Source: Rhizobiales bacterium Y(2018) (GTDB taxonomy: Bacteria > Pseudomonadota > Alphaproteobacteria > Rhizobiales > Aestuariivirgaceae). Taken from it: a stretch of 64,000 nt of DNA. Below are positions 26,130 through 35,843 of the stretch, piece after piece. Position 1 is the first letter of the stretch, and each line of letters opens with the position of its first letter. The stretch spans positions 186,001-250,000 of the forward strand of contig SCPD01000001.1 in assembly GCA_005502925.1 (NCBI GenBank). The letters run 5' to 3'. Made by a program: the position numbers and the translations under genes. The notes beneath the pieces were generated by a model. That model saw nothing but the letters and a program-made list of their open reading frames with translations, was not told where the DNA came from and did no database searches.

Positions 26130-27617
26130 ATGGCCGCCGCTGAAGATTATCGCACTCAGATCTCGCAGGTCTCGTATCGCAACCAGGCCTTCATCGCCGG
26201 CAAGTTCGCTCCTGCCGCCTCCGGCAAGACCTTCGACTGCATTTCGCCGGTCGACGGCAAGGTGCTGACCAAGGTCGCCGAATGCGATCAGGAAGATGTC
26301 GAGCGCGCGGTGAAAGCCGCCCGCGCCGTCTTCGAGAAGGGCACCTGGTCGCAGATGGCGCCGCTGCAGCGCAAGCGCATCATGCTCAAATGGGTGGCGC
26401 TCATCGAGAAGCACGCCCAGGAGCTCGCCCTCCTCGAGACGCTCGATGTCGGCAAGCCGATCGCGCAGTCGCTGCCCGTCGATGTCGGCTCGTCGATCAA
26501 GTGCCTGCAGTGGTATGCCGAGACCGCCGACAAGATCTATGACGAGCTGGCGCCGGCGCGCCCCGATTCGATCTCGATGATCACGCGTGAGCCGATCGGC
26601 GTCGTGGGCGCCGTGGTGCCGTGGAACTTCCCGATGCTGATGGCGTCGTGGAAGCTCGGGCCGGCGCTCGCCACCGGCAATTCCGTCATTCTCAAGCCTG
26701 CCGAGCAGTCGCCGCTGACGGCGCTGCGTATCGCCGAGCTCGCCGCCGAAGCCGGTCTTCCCGAAGGCGTGCTCAATGTGCTGCCGGGCTTTGGCGAGAC
26801 CGCCGGCCAGGCGCTCGGCCGCCATATGGATGTCGACATGATCGCCTTCACCGGCTCGACCGAGGTCGGCAAGTTCTTCCTGCGCTATGCGGGCGAGAGC
26901 AACATGAAACATGTGGCGCTCGAGACCGGCGGCAAGTCGCCCAATATCGTTTTCGGCGATGTCGCCGACATCAACCATGCGGCGGCCGCCGCCGCGGCCG
27001 GTGTGTTCTACAATTCCGGCCAGGTCTGCACCGCGGCGACCCGCATCATCGTGCAGGAAAAGATCAAGGACCAGTTCGTCGAGCTGGTCGCCAAGCATGC
27101 CGACAAGTGGCGCCCCAAGGATCCGCTCGATCCCAAGACGGCGATGGGCTCGATGGTCGATGAAGGCCAGATGGACCGGGTGCTCAGCTATATCGACATC
27201 GGCCGCAAGGAAGGCGCCAAGGTCGCCTTCGGCGGCGAGCGGGCGCGCCGCAATACCGGCGGCTTCTATGTCGAGCCGACCATTTTCGACGACGTGAAGA
27301 ACTCGATGCGCATCGCGCAGGAGGAGATCTTCGGGCCGGTCGTCGCCACCATCACCTTCAAGGACGACGAAGAGGCGGTGAAGATCGCCAATGATACGAT
27401 CTACGGCCTGCAGGCGAGCCTGTGGACGCGCGACATCACCCGCGCCCACAAGGTGGCCCGCAGCTTGCGCGCCGGCACCGTCAACATCAATGCGACCGAC
27501 GGCGGCGACATCACCGCGCCCTTCGGCGGCTACAAGCAGTCCGGCATCGGACGCGACAAGTCGCTGCATGCCTTGGAAAAATACCAGCAGATCAAGCACA
27601 CCTACATTCAGCTCTGA
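26130..27617 (+). CDS. Aldehyde dehydrogenase (PuuC-like, NAD(P)-dependent)
   Basis: The 495-residue protein has the full ALDH layout: PWNFPMLMASWKLGPALATGN (cofactor site), FTGSTEVGK (Rossmann turn), LETGGKSPN with catalytic Glu265, and NSGQVCTAATR with nucleophile Cys300. EEIFGPVV and the C-terminal GGYKQSGIGRDKSLHALEKY, the ending of PuuC / gamma-glutamyl-aminobutyraldehyde-type enzymes, complete it. The likely role is oxidising an aminoaldehyde or other aldehyde to the acid; the substrate is not fixed by the sequence. Monocistronic, with its own hairpin terminator. Confidence 0.92.
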   Translation: MAAAEDYRTQISQVSYRNQAFIAGKFAPAASGKTFDCISPVDGKVLTKVAECDQEDVERAVKAARAVFEKGTWSQMAPLQRKRIMLKWVALIEKHAQELALLETLDVGKPIAQSLPVDVGSSIKCLQWYAETADKIYDELAPARPDSISMITREPIGVVGAVVPWNFPMLMASWKLGPALATGNSVILKPAEQSPLTALRIAELAAEAGLPEGVLNVLPGFGETAGQALGRHMDVDMIAFTGSTEVGKFFLRYAGESNMKHVALETGGKSPNIVFGDVADINHAAAAAAAGVFYNSGQVCTAATRIIVQEKIKDQFVELVAKHADKWRPKDPLDPKTAMGSMVDEGQMDRVLSYIDIGRKEGAKVAFGGERARRNTGGFYVEPTIFDDVKNSMRIAQEEIFGPVVATITFKDDEEAVKIANDTIYGLQASLWTRDITRAHKVARSLRAGTVNINATDGGDITAPFGGYKQSGIGRDKSLHALEKYQQIKHTYIQL

Positions 27618-27624
27618 GGAAGCC

Positions 27625-27660
27625 GGCGATCGGGGAGGCCACTCGATCGCCTCGCTTTTT
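27625..27660 (+). terminator. Hairpin terminator after the aldehyde dehydrogenase gene
   Basis: GGCGATCG (27625-27632) pairs with CGATCGCC (27644-27651) over an 11-base loop. TCGC and five T follow, ending at 27660. The stem is 8 bp and GC-rich. Part of this hairpin sequence recurs at 37346 near the autotransporter remnant. Confidence 0.75.
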
Positions 27661-27726
27661 CCTTCGGAGATGCGGCGGACCTGATCGGCGAGGCGGTTGT
27701 CATCCGACACCCCTCGCCGGCGGTCT

Positions 27727-30700
27727 TTACCAGCTGTACCTCACCCCGGCGTTGCCTGAGATCGCCTCGAGATCATCGGAGAACTGGTAATTTCCGCGCA
27801 GGAAGCCCGACCAGCCTTCCGGCGCAGCGACGCTGAAGCCCAGCGACACATCGCCCACCGTCTCGCCCGGCTCGTCCGATATGCCGAAGGCCGGGAAGCC
27901 GGGCGAACCGATCGTCACGTCATTGCTGCCGCCGTTGAACTCCTGCCACACGCTCGCCGTCACGTCCGATGAGTACACGACCTGACTGGCCGCCGTGTGA
28001 TCATAGCCGAGCCGCAAGCCCAGTCGGCCGCGCACGCTCGTCTCCTCGTCGAAGTCGATATTGCCGCCAAGCATGTCGACATCGTCGATCTCGGTATGGA
28101 CCACCGCCAGGGCCGCCTGCGGCTCGACGAACAAACCCTCGCCGCCACCTATCTTGTAGCCGGCATCGATCAGGCCGCCGAGATTTATACCGTCCGTGTC
28201 CTCGTCATCAGCACCTTGCACATCGGGGTCGATGTTGATGCTCAGGAAATCCGCCTTGACCAGCATATCGACATAAAGCGCCTGGTTCAGATAGGTCGCA
28301 TAGGCGCCGACCGACGGGCCGTCATAGGTCCACTTGGTGTCGGTCTCCTTGAACTTCAGATCGGAGCTGAGATAGCCGCCGAACAGGCCGAACAGCCAGG
28401 CATCGCCATTCCCTTGAGCGGCGAAGTCGAAGCCGGCGAGGCCGCCATAGATGCTCTGCGTGCGGTCGGTGACGGCGATGCCGTCGCCCTGATCGCGCTC
28501 CAGCCAGGCGCCGACACCTTTGAGCCAGAAGCCCGGCCCCACTTGTCCGGCGGGCGTCGGCGCGACTGGTTCGGCGTAATCGGCGACCGGCGTCACCTGC
28601 GTGCCCGTCAGCAGCGGACGGAGATCCGCCTGGCGTTGCAACAGCGTGCCGGTCGTCTGATACCAGATGTCCTGCGTGGCGGTAAGACCGGCGGCGAACT
28701 CATAGGCGCTCGTGCCGGCGCCCGAGGTGAAGAGTTCGAAGACATGGCCACCGTCGTCGAGACGCAGATCCCAGGCGAAAAGGCCGACATTGAGCGGGCC
28801 GCCTTCGAGGACGAAGTCGCCCGCGACCGTGTCGCCCGTCACGTCGATCACCGCGATGCCGTCGGCATTGGCGCCGGAGATTCCGACGACATTGACGGCG
28901 ACCTGCGTCGCGGTGGTGGGTCCGGTGGGGCTCGCCACCACATTGCCATTGATGATCAGAAGATCGGACTTGCCGTTCGCCGCGTCGCCCAGCACGGCAT
29001 CGACCTGCAGCCGTCCGCCGGAGCTCGAATAGGCGACATCGCCGGCATCGGCGGACATCGTGAATTTTTCCTCCGCCGCGCCGTCGAGCATGCTGATCAG
29101 GCCGTTATTGCGGAATTGCTCGAGGCCACTGAACTCGGCGCCTTCGACAACACCGGGGGCATCGGCGACATCGAGCATGCTGCCGGCAAGGTTGTTGTAG
29201 ATGTCGTTGCCGGCGCCGAAGCTCGAGGTGAGTCGCGCCGCGAAGACGCCGCCCGCCTGGTTGTCGAACGTATCGTCTTGCGCCGTCAGATCGACATAAC
29301 CGAGCACCGCCCCCGTATTGAGGATCTCGACCGACGCCCCCTTGGCGTTGATGGCCATGCGGTTGCCCGCCGAGATCACCCCGCTATTGACGATGTCGAT
29401 ATCGCTGTTGGCGATGAAGGCCGGATCGACCTGCGTGGCGACGACGATGCCGCCAAGCCCGCCGGCGATCGTGCCGCCGGTATTGTTGACCTTTATGGTG
29501 CCATTGTCGCCATTGGCCGTCGCCTTGACGCCGATGCCGCTGACATCGATCAGATTCGTGTTGTCGACCGTGATCGCGCTCGCGCCGTTGCTACTGCCCA
29601 CGGAGCCATCCTGCCCCATATCGCCCGGATCGGGCGCGGTGATCGCCGATGCACCACCACCATAAGCACCTGTTCCGAAATTGGCGGCGCCTGACGTCGT
29701 CGTGATGTCGATGCCGTTTCCGCCCGTCGAGAAGATCCGGCCGTCATTCGTCACGATGACCGTGGCATCGCCGCCTTGCGCCGTGCCGCCATTGCCGCCA
29801 TTGCCGCCCGCGGCACTGCCGTTGGCGCCGCCAACACCGCCGGAGCCGGCCGCGCCCCCGGCACCCGCCGTGGCGTCGCCACCGGTGCCACCCCTGCCGC
29901 CGCTGGCCAGGCCACCGGAAGCGATGATGGTGATCGCCGTTCCAACCGATGTGATGTCGCCACTGTTGTCGACTTCGACATTTGCCGAACCGGCTGTGGC
30001 ATTACCGCCATTGCCACCTACGCCGCCCGTGGCATCGCCGCCGGCGCCGCCGTCACCACCCGTGCCGGCAAGACCGGCGCCATTGCCGCCCGTGCCCGCG
30101 GCGCCACCCGCGCCACCGGTGCCACCAGCCCCGGCTGTCGCGTCGCCGCCATTATTGCCATCGCCGCCGGCAGCATCGCCGCCGAAGGCATTGATGGTGA
30201 TCGCGGCGCCCGTCGAGGTGAAGACGCCGCTATTGGAGATCGCGACATCGACGTCACCGGCCGTGGCGCTGCCGCCATTGCCACCTGAGCCGCCCGCCGC
30301 GTTGGCGCCACCGCCGCCGGCACCACCCTTGCCGCCATTGCCGCCGAAATTGCCGGTATCGCCGGCATCATTGACCGTTCCGACATTGCCGCCCGTGCCG
30401 CCGGAACCGCCATTGCCCGCCTGAGCCGTCGTGCCGATACCGCCGACGCCACCATCGCCGCCATCGGCATCGCCGCCGGTCGATGTCACGGTGAAGGTTC
30501 CATTCGTGGCTGTCGTCCGGTCGATGGTGACCTTTCCCGCATTGCCGCCCGTGGCGGTGCCGCCATTGCCACCATCGCCGCCATTGCCGATCGACGCGGA
30601 ACCCGTGCCGCCTGCGCCACCCGTGCCGCCCGGATTGTTAGTGGCTTCATTGCCGGAGCCGTGGTCGCCAGCACCAAGATTGCCGACAGAGCCGCCCTTA

Positions 30701-32511
30701 CTGCCGGCACCACCGGTCATGCCGATCTTGCCCGTGCCGTTGCCGCCATCTCCGCCTTTGCCAGCGGTCGCCGCGCCTCCCGTCGATTCGACGTTGATGG
30801 CGCCGGTGAGGGTGCCGAGTACGTCGAGCGTGACAGCACCGGTATCGCCGGCATCGGCATTTCCTCCGGCGCCGCCATTGCCGCCAAAGCCACGGGCCGT
30901 CCCGCCAATGCCCCCGCTGCCGCCGGTGCCGCCGCCGCTGTTAGATGCAAAGCCCTCGACATTTCCCACGGCGCCGCCGCCGCCGCCGGTGCCGCCAGCA
31001 GCGGCCTGGCCACCGTCACCCGCACCACCGATGCCGCCGGCGCCGCCCGTCGCACCACCAGCCGCCAGTTCAATATTGACATCGCCGGTGAGGGCACCGC
31101 CGGCAAGAATGCCGACATCCCCGATATCGCCACCGGTCCCATCGCCACCCTTGTTGCCATCACCTCCAATGCCATCGGCAGACCCGCCGGCGCCGCCGTG
31201 ACCTGCGTCGCCGGCCGAAAAATTGCCTCTATTGTAACCGTCGCCGGCGCCGCCGCCCAAACCACCGACGCCGCCGGCTGCGCCTACGCCGCCCGCGCCG
31301 CCGCCGCCCGCACCGCCAGCGCCGCCCAGTCCCGTGCCAGCCGTCGCCGAGATGGACGTGGCACCCGTGATGCTGCCGCCGGCCGATACGGTGATCGTCC
31401 CGATATCGCCACCGACGCCTTCACCACCAAGGCCGCCTGTTCCGCCCTCACCCGACGTCTCGCCGGCCAGACCGCCATGGTTGCCTGGTCCAACATAACC
31501 GCCCTGGCCGCCCTGGCCCCCAGCACCGCCGCCGCCACCCTTGCCGGCGCCGCCCGTGCCGCCGGTACCGCCTCGGCCCTCGCCCGATACCATCGTGAGC
31601 GAAACCGCATCGCGGATGTCACCCGACGCGCTCACCTCGACATTGCCGATGGTCCCGCCGATGCCAGCGGCGCTGTTGCCGCCGATGCCGCCTGCGCCAT
31701 TCGCGGCGCCGCCGGCGCCGCCCAGGCCGCCGGCCTGCCTGAATATCACGGCCGCGCCGCCCGCGCCGCCCGTACCGCCTTGACCTCCCGTGCCATCGCC
31801 GCCGGCGCCGCCATTGCCACTCGTCCCGTTGCCGGCGGTCAATGCCAGAGTGGTGGTGGAGATAATGTTTCCCGTCACGTCGATGGTCACCGGGCCGATA
31901 TTGCCGGCCGTGCCCGCTCCGGCAGAGTTGCCCGCACCGCCAGTTCCAAGTGATCCGCCGCCCTCAGATCCAGGACCGCCGGGATTGCCGACAGGACCTG
32001 CAGCGCCGGTGCCGGCTTGCCCGCCGGTGCCCTCGCCACCGCCACCGCCATTGCCGCCGGTCGCAGTACCCGTGGTGAGCGTGACAGCGAGGGGATTGTC
32101 GACGTCCTCGTTCAGGATGATGTCGAGCGCGCCGATTGCGCCGCTCGTGCCGGAGCCAGGCAATCCGCCAGCACCACCGGTGCCGTTGGAGCTTTCGCCT
32201 GGGGTGACCGCAGCGGTGCCCGTCCCGGGATCACCCGGACCGGCCGAACCGCCGCTTGCGGGGCCCGTCACCTTGCTCACCGTGATGCCCGCGCCTTCCA
32301 CTCCGATCAATTCGGGCGGATAAGGCCCCGAACTGGCCCCGCCGCCAGCGCTGCCGGCTCCGCCGGTGACATCGCCGGCGACAGCGGGCCCCACCAGGAC
32401 AAGGCTGCCGAGCATGATCGACGTCGCCAGTGCGGTGTGCGAGAGCAACCGCGTCCGCCCTTGATCTCTGCAGAAAGACATCGTGACTCCGGCAATCAAG
32501 CGATCAGGCAT
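27727..32511 (-). CDS. Giant glycine-rich autotransporter (type Va)
   Basis: The 1,594-residue precursor is read from ATG 32511 (AGGGGA upstream). A basic, extended N-region leads into a signal peptide ending LVGPAVAGD. The passenger to about residue 950 is dominated by GGxGG tracts. Ten beta modules interrupt them every 75-105 residues, each starting like G-D/N-I-G-x-V-x-V and containing strand-turn-strand text such as VTIDVTGNI. A glycine-poor linker of beta-helix type follows. From about residue 1320 (GFWLKGVGAWLERDQGDG) to the end is an autotransporter beta-barrel domain closing GNAGVRYSW, with the expected terminal aromatic. It is probably a surface adhesin or matrix protein; its passenger composition resembles mycobacterial PGRS segments. 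It lies 118 bp after the second autotransporter gene on the same strand. Confidence 0.9.
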   Translation of the reverse strand: MPDRLIAGVTMSFCRDQGRTRLLSHTALATSIMLGSLVLVGPAVAGDVTGGAGSAGGGASSGPYPPELIGVEGAGITVSKVTGPASGGSAGPGDPGTGTAAVTPGESSNGTGGAGGLPGSGTSGAIGALDIILNEDVDNPLAVTLTTGTATGGNGGGGGEGTGGQAGTGAAGPVGNPGGPGSEGGGSLGTGGAGNSAGAGTAGNIGPVTIDVTGNIISTTTLALTAGNGTSGNGGAGGDGTGGQGGTGGAGGAAVIFRQAGGLGGAGGAANGAGGIGGNSAAGIGGTIGNVEVSASGDIRDAVSLTMVSGEGRGGTGGTGGAGKGGGGGAGGQGGQGGYVGPGNHGGLAGETSGEGGTGGLGGEGVGGDIGTITVSAGGSITGATSISATAGTGLGGAGGAGGGGAGGVGAAGGVGGLGGGAGDGYNRGNFSAGDAGHGGAGGSADGIGGDGNKGGDGTGGDIGDVGILAGGALTGDVNIELAAGGATGGAGGIGGAGDGGQAAAGGTGGGGGAVGNVEGFASNSGGGTGGSGGIGGTARGFGGNGGAGGNADAGDTGAVTLDVLGTLTGAINVESTGGAATAGKGGDGGNGTGKIGMTGGAGSKGGSVGNLGAGDHGSGNEATNNPGGTGGAGGTGSASIGNGGDGGNGGTATGGNAGKVTIDRTTATNGTFTVTSTGGDADGGDGGVGGIGTTAQAGNGGSGGTGGNVGTVNDAGDTGNFGGNGGKGGAGGGGANAAGGSGGNGGSATAGDVDVAISNSGVFTSTGAAITINAFGGDAAGGDGNNGGDATAGAGGTGGAGGAAGTGGNGAGLAGTGGDGGAGGDATGGVGGNGGNATAGSANVEVDNSGDITSVGTAITIIASGGLASGGRGGTGGDATAGAGGAAGSGGVGGANGSAAGGNGGNGGTAQGGDATVIVTNDGRIFSTGGNGIDITTTSGAANFGTGAYGGGASAITAPDPGDMGQDGSVGSSNGASAITVDNTNLIDVSGIGVKATANGDNGTIKVNNTGGTIAGGLGGIVVATQVDPAFIANSDIDIVNSGVISAGNRMAINAKGASVEILNTGAVLGYVDLTAQDDTFDNQAGGVFAARLTSSFGAGNDIYNNLAGSMLDVADAPGVVEGAEFSGLEQFRNNGLISMLDGAAEEKFTMSADAGDVAYSSSGGRLQVDAVLGDAANGKSDLLIINGNVVASPTGPTTATQVAVNVVGISGANADGIAVIDVTGDTVAGDFVLEGGPLNVGLFAWDLRLDDGGHVFELFTSGAGTSAYEFAAGLTATQDIWYQTTGTLLQRQADLRPLLTGTQVTPVADYAEPVAPTPAGQVGPGFWLKGVGAWLERDQGDGIAVTDRTQSIYGGLAGFDFAAQGNGDAWLFGLFGGYLSSDLKFKETDTKWTYDGPSVGAYATYLNQALYVDMLVKADFLSINIDPDVQGADDEDTDGINLGGLIDAGYKIGGGEGLFVEPQAALAVVHTEIDDVDMLGGNIDFDEETSVRGRLGLRLGYDHTAASQVVYSSDVTASVWQEFNGGSNDVTIGSPGFPAFGISDEPGETVGDVSLGFSVAAPEGWSGFLRGNYQFSDDLEAISGNAGVRYSW

Positions 32512-32629
32512 TTTTTGTCCCCTGGGGTAAAACAAACATCACAAAAATTTCCAAGTACCAATTTCGCAACAGGAACCACCGCAGCTCCAGGTCGTTCATC
32601 GGCGACAGACATCAGGGCAAGGCCGCAGA

Positions 32630-35620
32630 TCACCAGGAGAAGGCGAAACCGCCCGAGGCATTCGGCTTCGTCACGTCGTCGCTGAACAGAATGCCGCCCT
32701 TGAGATAGAGAGTCGTATTGCCCGACAGGCTGACATCGACCTGGGCGCTCACATCGCCATAGACGCCCTCGAGATCATCATCCGAAACGGTGAGCCCGGG
32801 AATGTCGACCGCGTTGTCGGTCGAGAACACGTCCCACACCCTGGCCGTTGCCGAAGCCCGGATCGCCTCATCCCCGAAGCCGGCCCGCAGGCCGGCGCCG
32901 CCGCGAAAGCTCTCATTCGTCCCGGCATCGATTTCCGTGCCGGCGATCTCGAACTCGTCGATCTTCGTCGAGATCGCATCGATCGACAGCATCGGCTCGA
33001 CGAACAGCCCCGCATCGCCGAAGCGGAAGCCCATATCGCCCCTGGCGCCATAGGAAGTCACATCAGCCTTGTCATCATCGCCCGCCGCCGCATAATCCAT
33101 ATCGAGCAGATCGGCTTTGACCAGCACCGTGGCGAAGAACCCGTTGCTCAACAGCGCCGCATAGGCGCCGATGGTCGCGCCATTGCTGTCTATGCTGGTG
33201 CCGCCTTCGTCGAAATCCAGGTTGGAGTCGACATAACCGGCCATCAGACCGAACAGCAGGCTCGACGAGGCGCCGATCTCGGTGCGGAAATCGGCGCCGC
33301 CCACGACGCCGGAGATGTTCTGGCTATAGCTCAGGTCGAAGTCGAGATCAGCGTCGAGCAGCGAGAAGGAGGCGTCATGGTCACGATCGCTCCAGCTGCC
33401 GAGCGCACTCACCCACATGGAGCCCATCGGCGCGTCGCTGACGGTGATGGCGGGATCGGCCACCGCCGTCACCGTGCGCCTTGCCGCCAGGAGGTCGCGC
33501 AGGTTCTCCTGCCGCGTCGACCAGGCATCCGCCGTCTCACGGAAGATTTCCTGCGCGCTCGCCACCGCGGCTGGCGTCTCGAACACCGCCTGGCCGGGCA
33601 GGCCGACGAGCAGATAGTCGCCATTCGGTTCGTCGAACAGGAGATCATAGACGAACAACCCCTTGCCGATCGGCCCATTGGCCAGCACGAAATTATCGGC
33701 GGTGGTGTTGCCATCCGCATGCACCACCAGAATGCCGTCAGGATTGTAGCCACCCGATCCCGCATTGATGTCGGTGACGAAGATCTCGGTCACGCCGGCG
33801 ACGTTGCCGCCGATATCGAGCACGTCGGCCAGCGATCCCGGGCCGCCGAGGAAGACATCGACCAACAGGCGGCCGCCATTGCCATTATAGTTGCCGCTGA
33901 TTTCGAGCCGGTCGGACAGAAATGATTGGCCAACTATCTGATCCTGCAGGTAGATGCCGATATTATTGTTGTTCAAGCTTTCAAGATTGGTGAAGACCGC
34001 CGTCTCGGCGGCGCCTGCCTGATTGCCGGCGACCAGGTAGCCGTTGTTGTTGACCACATCGCTGCCGCCGCCGAAATCGCTGGTGCCTTGCGTATACCAG
34101 ACCCCGTCGTTGATCACCTGATCGCCGGCGATGCCGGTCAACACGCGTCCCCTGAGCCCGCCATTATTATCGATGGTCGTAGGCCCTATGGTTGTCTGGA
34201 TCGCCAAGCCGTTATCGAGGAGGTCCGAATTGGCGATGAAATAGTCGTTGGTGATCAGGATGGCGCCGCCGCCGCTCGTGGCCGTGACCCCCGCGACAGA
34301 GCCCATTACATTCACGTAGTTTTGGATCGTTACCGTTCCAGCGCCGGTCGTGCCGGCATTGATGCCGGCGCCCGTGGTGCCGACGACGTCCGTGGTGGTG
34401 GGTAGCCCCGACGTCGTCACGCCAACATTGCCGCCCGCCGAACTCTGAGCGTTGACGCCATGGCCAATGGTACCTGTGACATTGCCGCCGGTCAGGACCG
34501 TCACCGCTCCCGACGCCGTCGCGTCGATGCCGTGGCCGGCTTTGCCGAGGACCGCCGCCACATCCGTGGTGACCTCGACCGCGCCCGTGGTCGCATTGGC
34601 ATCGATGCCGATGGTGCCGCCGGTGACGGCCGTATGCACCTCCACGTCGGTATTGCCGGTGCCGACCGCATTGGCGATGATACCGGCGCCGGTCGTGCCG
34701 CTGACCAGCGTGCCGAGGGCGCCATTGGTCGTCACATGGACAGCGCCGGTGTCGAAATTTTCGGCATTGATGCCGGCGTCGCCGCCACTGACATCGCCAT
34801 GTGCATCGACGGTCGTGCCGGTCCAGCCCAACGCATTGATGCCGCTGCCGCTCAGGCCGATGACCGCGCCGGTGCCCGTGGTGACTTTGACCGTGCTGCC
34901 GAAGCTTCCGGCCTCGATGCCCTCATCGGCACCCTGGATCTGTTTCGTCCCTGTCGTGACATCGACGATGCCGGAACTTGCAGTGGCGTAGATGCCGTCC
35001 ACATTGCCGACGCCATTGCCGGTCACCGCGCCTAGCGCGTCGATCGTGACGTTGCCCGCGGCGTTAGCGCTGGCAAAGATGCCATCGAGGCTGTCGCCCA
35101 TCACCGAGGTGTCGACCCCCGTATTGATCGTGATTCCGCCGCCGGCGCTCGTCGCAATGATGCCCCCGTCACTGCCCGTCACCGTGCTGGTGCCCCGGAC
35201 TTCGATTGTGGTGTTGCTGTTGGCTGCCTCGGCTTTGATACCAAAACCAGCATTTCCATGGACAACACTGCCATTCTGCAGCGTGATGAAGCCGTCGCCA
35301 TTGACCACACCGCTGAAGTCGATGCCGTCCGAGACGACATTGACGTCATGATCGTCGAGCGTCAGGGTGAAATTGCCCGTCGTATAAGGTGTGGGATTGC
35401 TTACCGGATAGGTCAGGGTGGCGATCGTCACGCCGCTGATGCAGGTCGTCCCATTGGCGGTTTCGGTCCCGATGGCGCTGCAGGCCGCGGCAAAAGCCGG
35501 CGCCACGATCATCTCGTTGCCGAGCAGGAGGCCGCCGGTCAGAATCGACGCATAAAGCAAGGCACGGCGCAACCCGCAGCGGCCGCTGGCCGGCGTCGAT
35601 GTCTCGAATACTGTCCCCAT
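32630..35620 (-). CDS. Autotransporter with beta-helical passenger (type Va)
   Basis: The 996-residue precursor starts at ATG 35620. A long signal peptide (hydrophobic LLYASILTGGLLLGNEMIV, ending PAFA) is followed by a passenger of about 600 residues. It consists of 35-40-residue repeats of the form TGAGIxA...TGxVxVTT, typical of a right-handed beta-helix. The C-terminal autotransporter barrel begins near residue 715 (MGSMWVSALGSWSDRDHDAS) and ends GGFAFSW. Unlike its neighbour it has no long glycine tracts. No protease or lipase catalytic motif was found, so adhesion is the default guess. It is divergent from an AraC-type regulator gene 223 bp away. Confidence 0.9.
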   Translation of the reverse strand: MGTVFETSTPASGRCGLRRALLYASILTGGLLLGNEMIVAPAFAAACSAIGTETANGTTCISGVTIATLTYPVSNPTPYTTGNFTLTLDDHDVNVVSDGIDFSGVVNGDGFITLQNGSVVHGNAGFGIKAEAANSNTTIEVRGTSTVTGSDGGIIATSAGGGITINTGVDTSVMGDSLDGIFASANAAGNVTIDALGAVTGNGVGNVDGIYATASSGIVDVTTGTKQIQGADEGIEAGSFGSTVKVTTGTGAVIGLSGSGINALGWTGTTVDAHGDVSGGDAGINAENFDTGAVHVTTNGALGTLVSGTTGAGIIANAVGTGNTDVEVHTAVTGGTIGIDANATTGAVEVTTDVAAVLGKAGHGIDATASGAVTVLTGGNVTGTIGHGVNAQSSAGGNVGVTTSGLPTTTDVVGTTGAGINAGTTGAGTVTIQNYVNVMGSVAGVTATSGGGAILITNDYFIANSDLLDNGLAIQTTIGPTTIDNNGGLRGRVLTGIAGDQVINDGVWYTQGTSDFGGGSDVVNNNGYLVAGNQAGAAETAVFTNLESLNNNNIGIYLQDQIVGQSFLSDRLEISGNYNGNGGRLLVDVFLGGPGSLADVLDIGGNVAGVTEIFVTDINAGSGGYNPDGILVVHADGNTTADNFVLANGPIGKGLFVYDLLFDEPNGDYLLVGLPGQAVFETPAAVASAQEIFRETADAWSTRQENLRDLLAARRTVTAVADPAITVSDAPMGSMWVSALGSWSDRDHDASFSLLDADLDFDLSYSQNISGVVGGADFRTEIGASSSLLFGLMAGYVDSNLDFDEGGTSIDSNGATIGAYAALLSNGFFATVLVKADLLDMDYAAAGDDDKADVTSYGARGDMGFRFGDAGLFVEPMLSIDAISTKIDEFEIAGTEIDAGTNESFRGGAGLRAGFGDEAIRASATARVWDVFSTDNAVDIPGLTVSDDDLEGVYGDVSAQVDVSLSGNTTLYLKGGILFSDDVTKPNASGGFAFSW

Positions 35621-35751
35621 ACCCCGCGTCCCCAGTCTCGCTAGCGAGTTCGACCGAATCCCCGATCTCGCAGTCAGATTCGGCGCATAGCGCTCCCCTT
35701 GCAGCTGAATCTATTCGAGGCCGGGTCCCGCAGAAAGGCGGAGACCGGTCG

Positions 35752-35782
35752 ATGAGACACCGCGCCAAGTAAATGAGACACC
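35752..35782 (+). promoter_or_regulatory. Direct-repeat operator candidate between AraC-type regulator and autotransporter
   Basis: The ten-base motif ATGAGACACC occurs at 35752-35761 and again at 35773-35782, exactly 21 bp apart. Similarity continues into the next eight bases (4 of 8 identical). Two tandem half-sites two helical turns apart on the same face are how AraC-family dimers bind. The pair ends 61 bp upstream of the AraC-type gene and about 130 bp from the divergent autotransporter start, so it could serve both. Confidence 0.5.
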
Positions 35783-35843
35783 TTGCAAAATCAGAGGACG
35801 TTAGGCACGTTGGGTCGCGCCAAGTTCGGGAGCAAAACGCCCT

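Noticed and set aside
29681-32323. Long proline- and alanine-rich open frames on the plus strand opposite the glycine-rich autotransporter
   Set aside because: They are the complement of GGxGG coding (GGC/GGN read as GCC/CCN). They lack ribosome sites and domains, and they sit wholly inside a gene with signal peptide and barrel domain.
28900-32400. CRISPR-like periodicity in the glycine-rich region
   Set aside because: Repeats are codon-level GGN tracts of variable length inside one open frame. There are no constant-length repeats or unique spacers and no cas genes nearby.
35752-35782. ATGAGACACC repeats as the end of an insertion sequence
   Set aside because: No transposase fragment or matching opposite end was found nearby, so the regulatory interpretation was kept, though an IS-end origin cannot be excluded.
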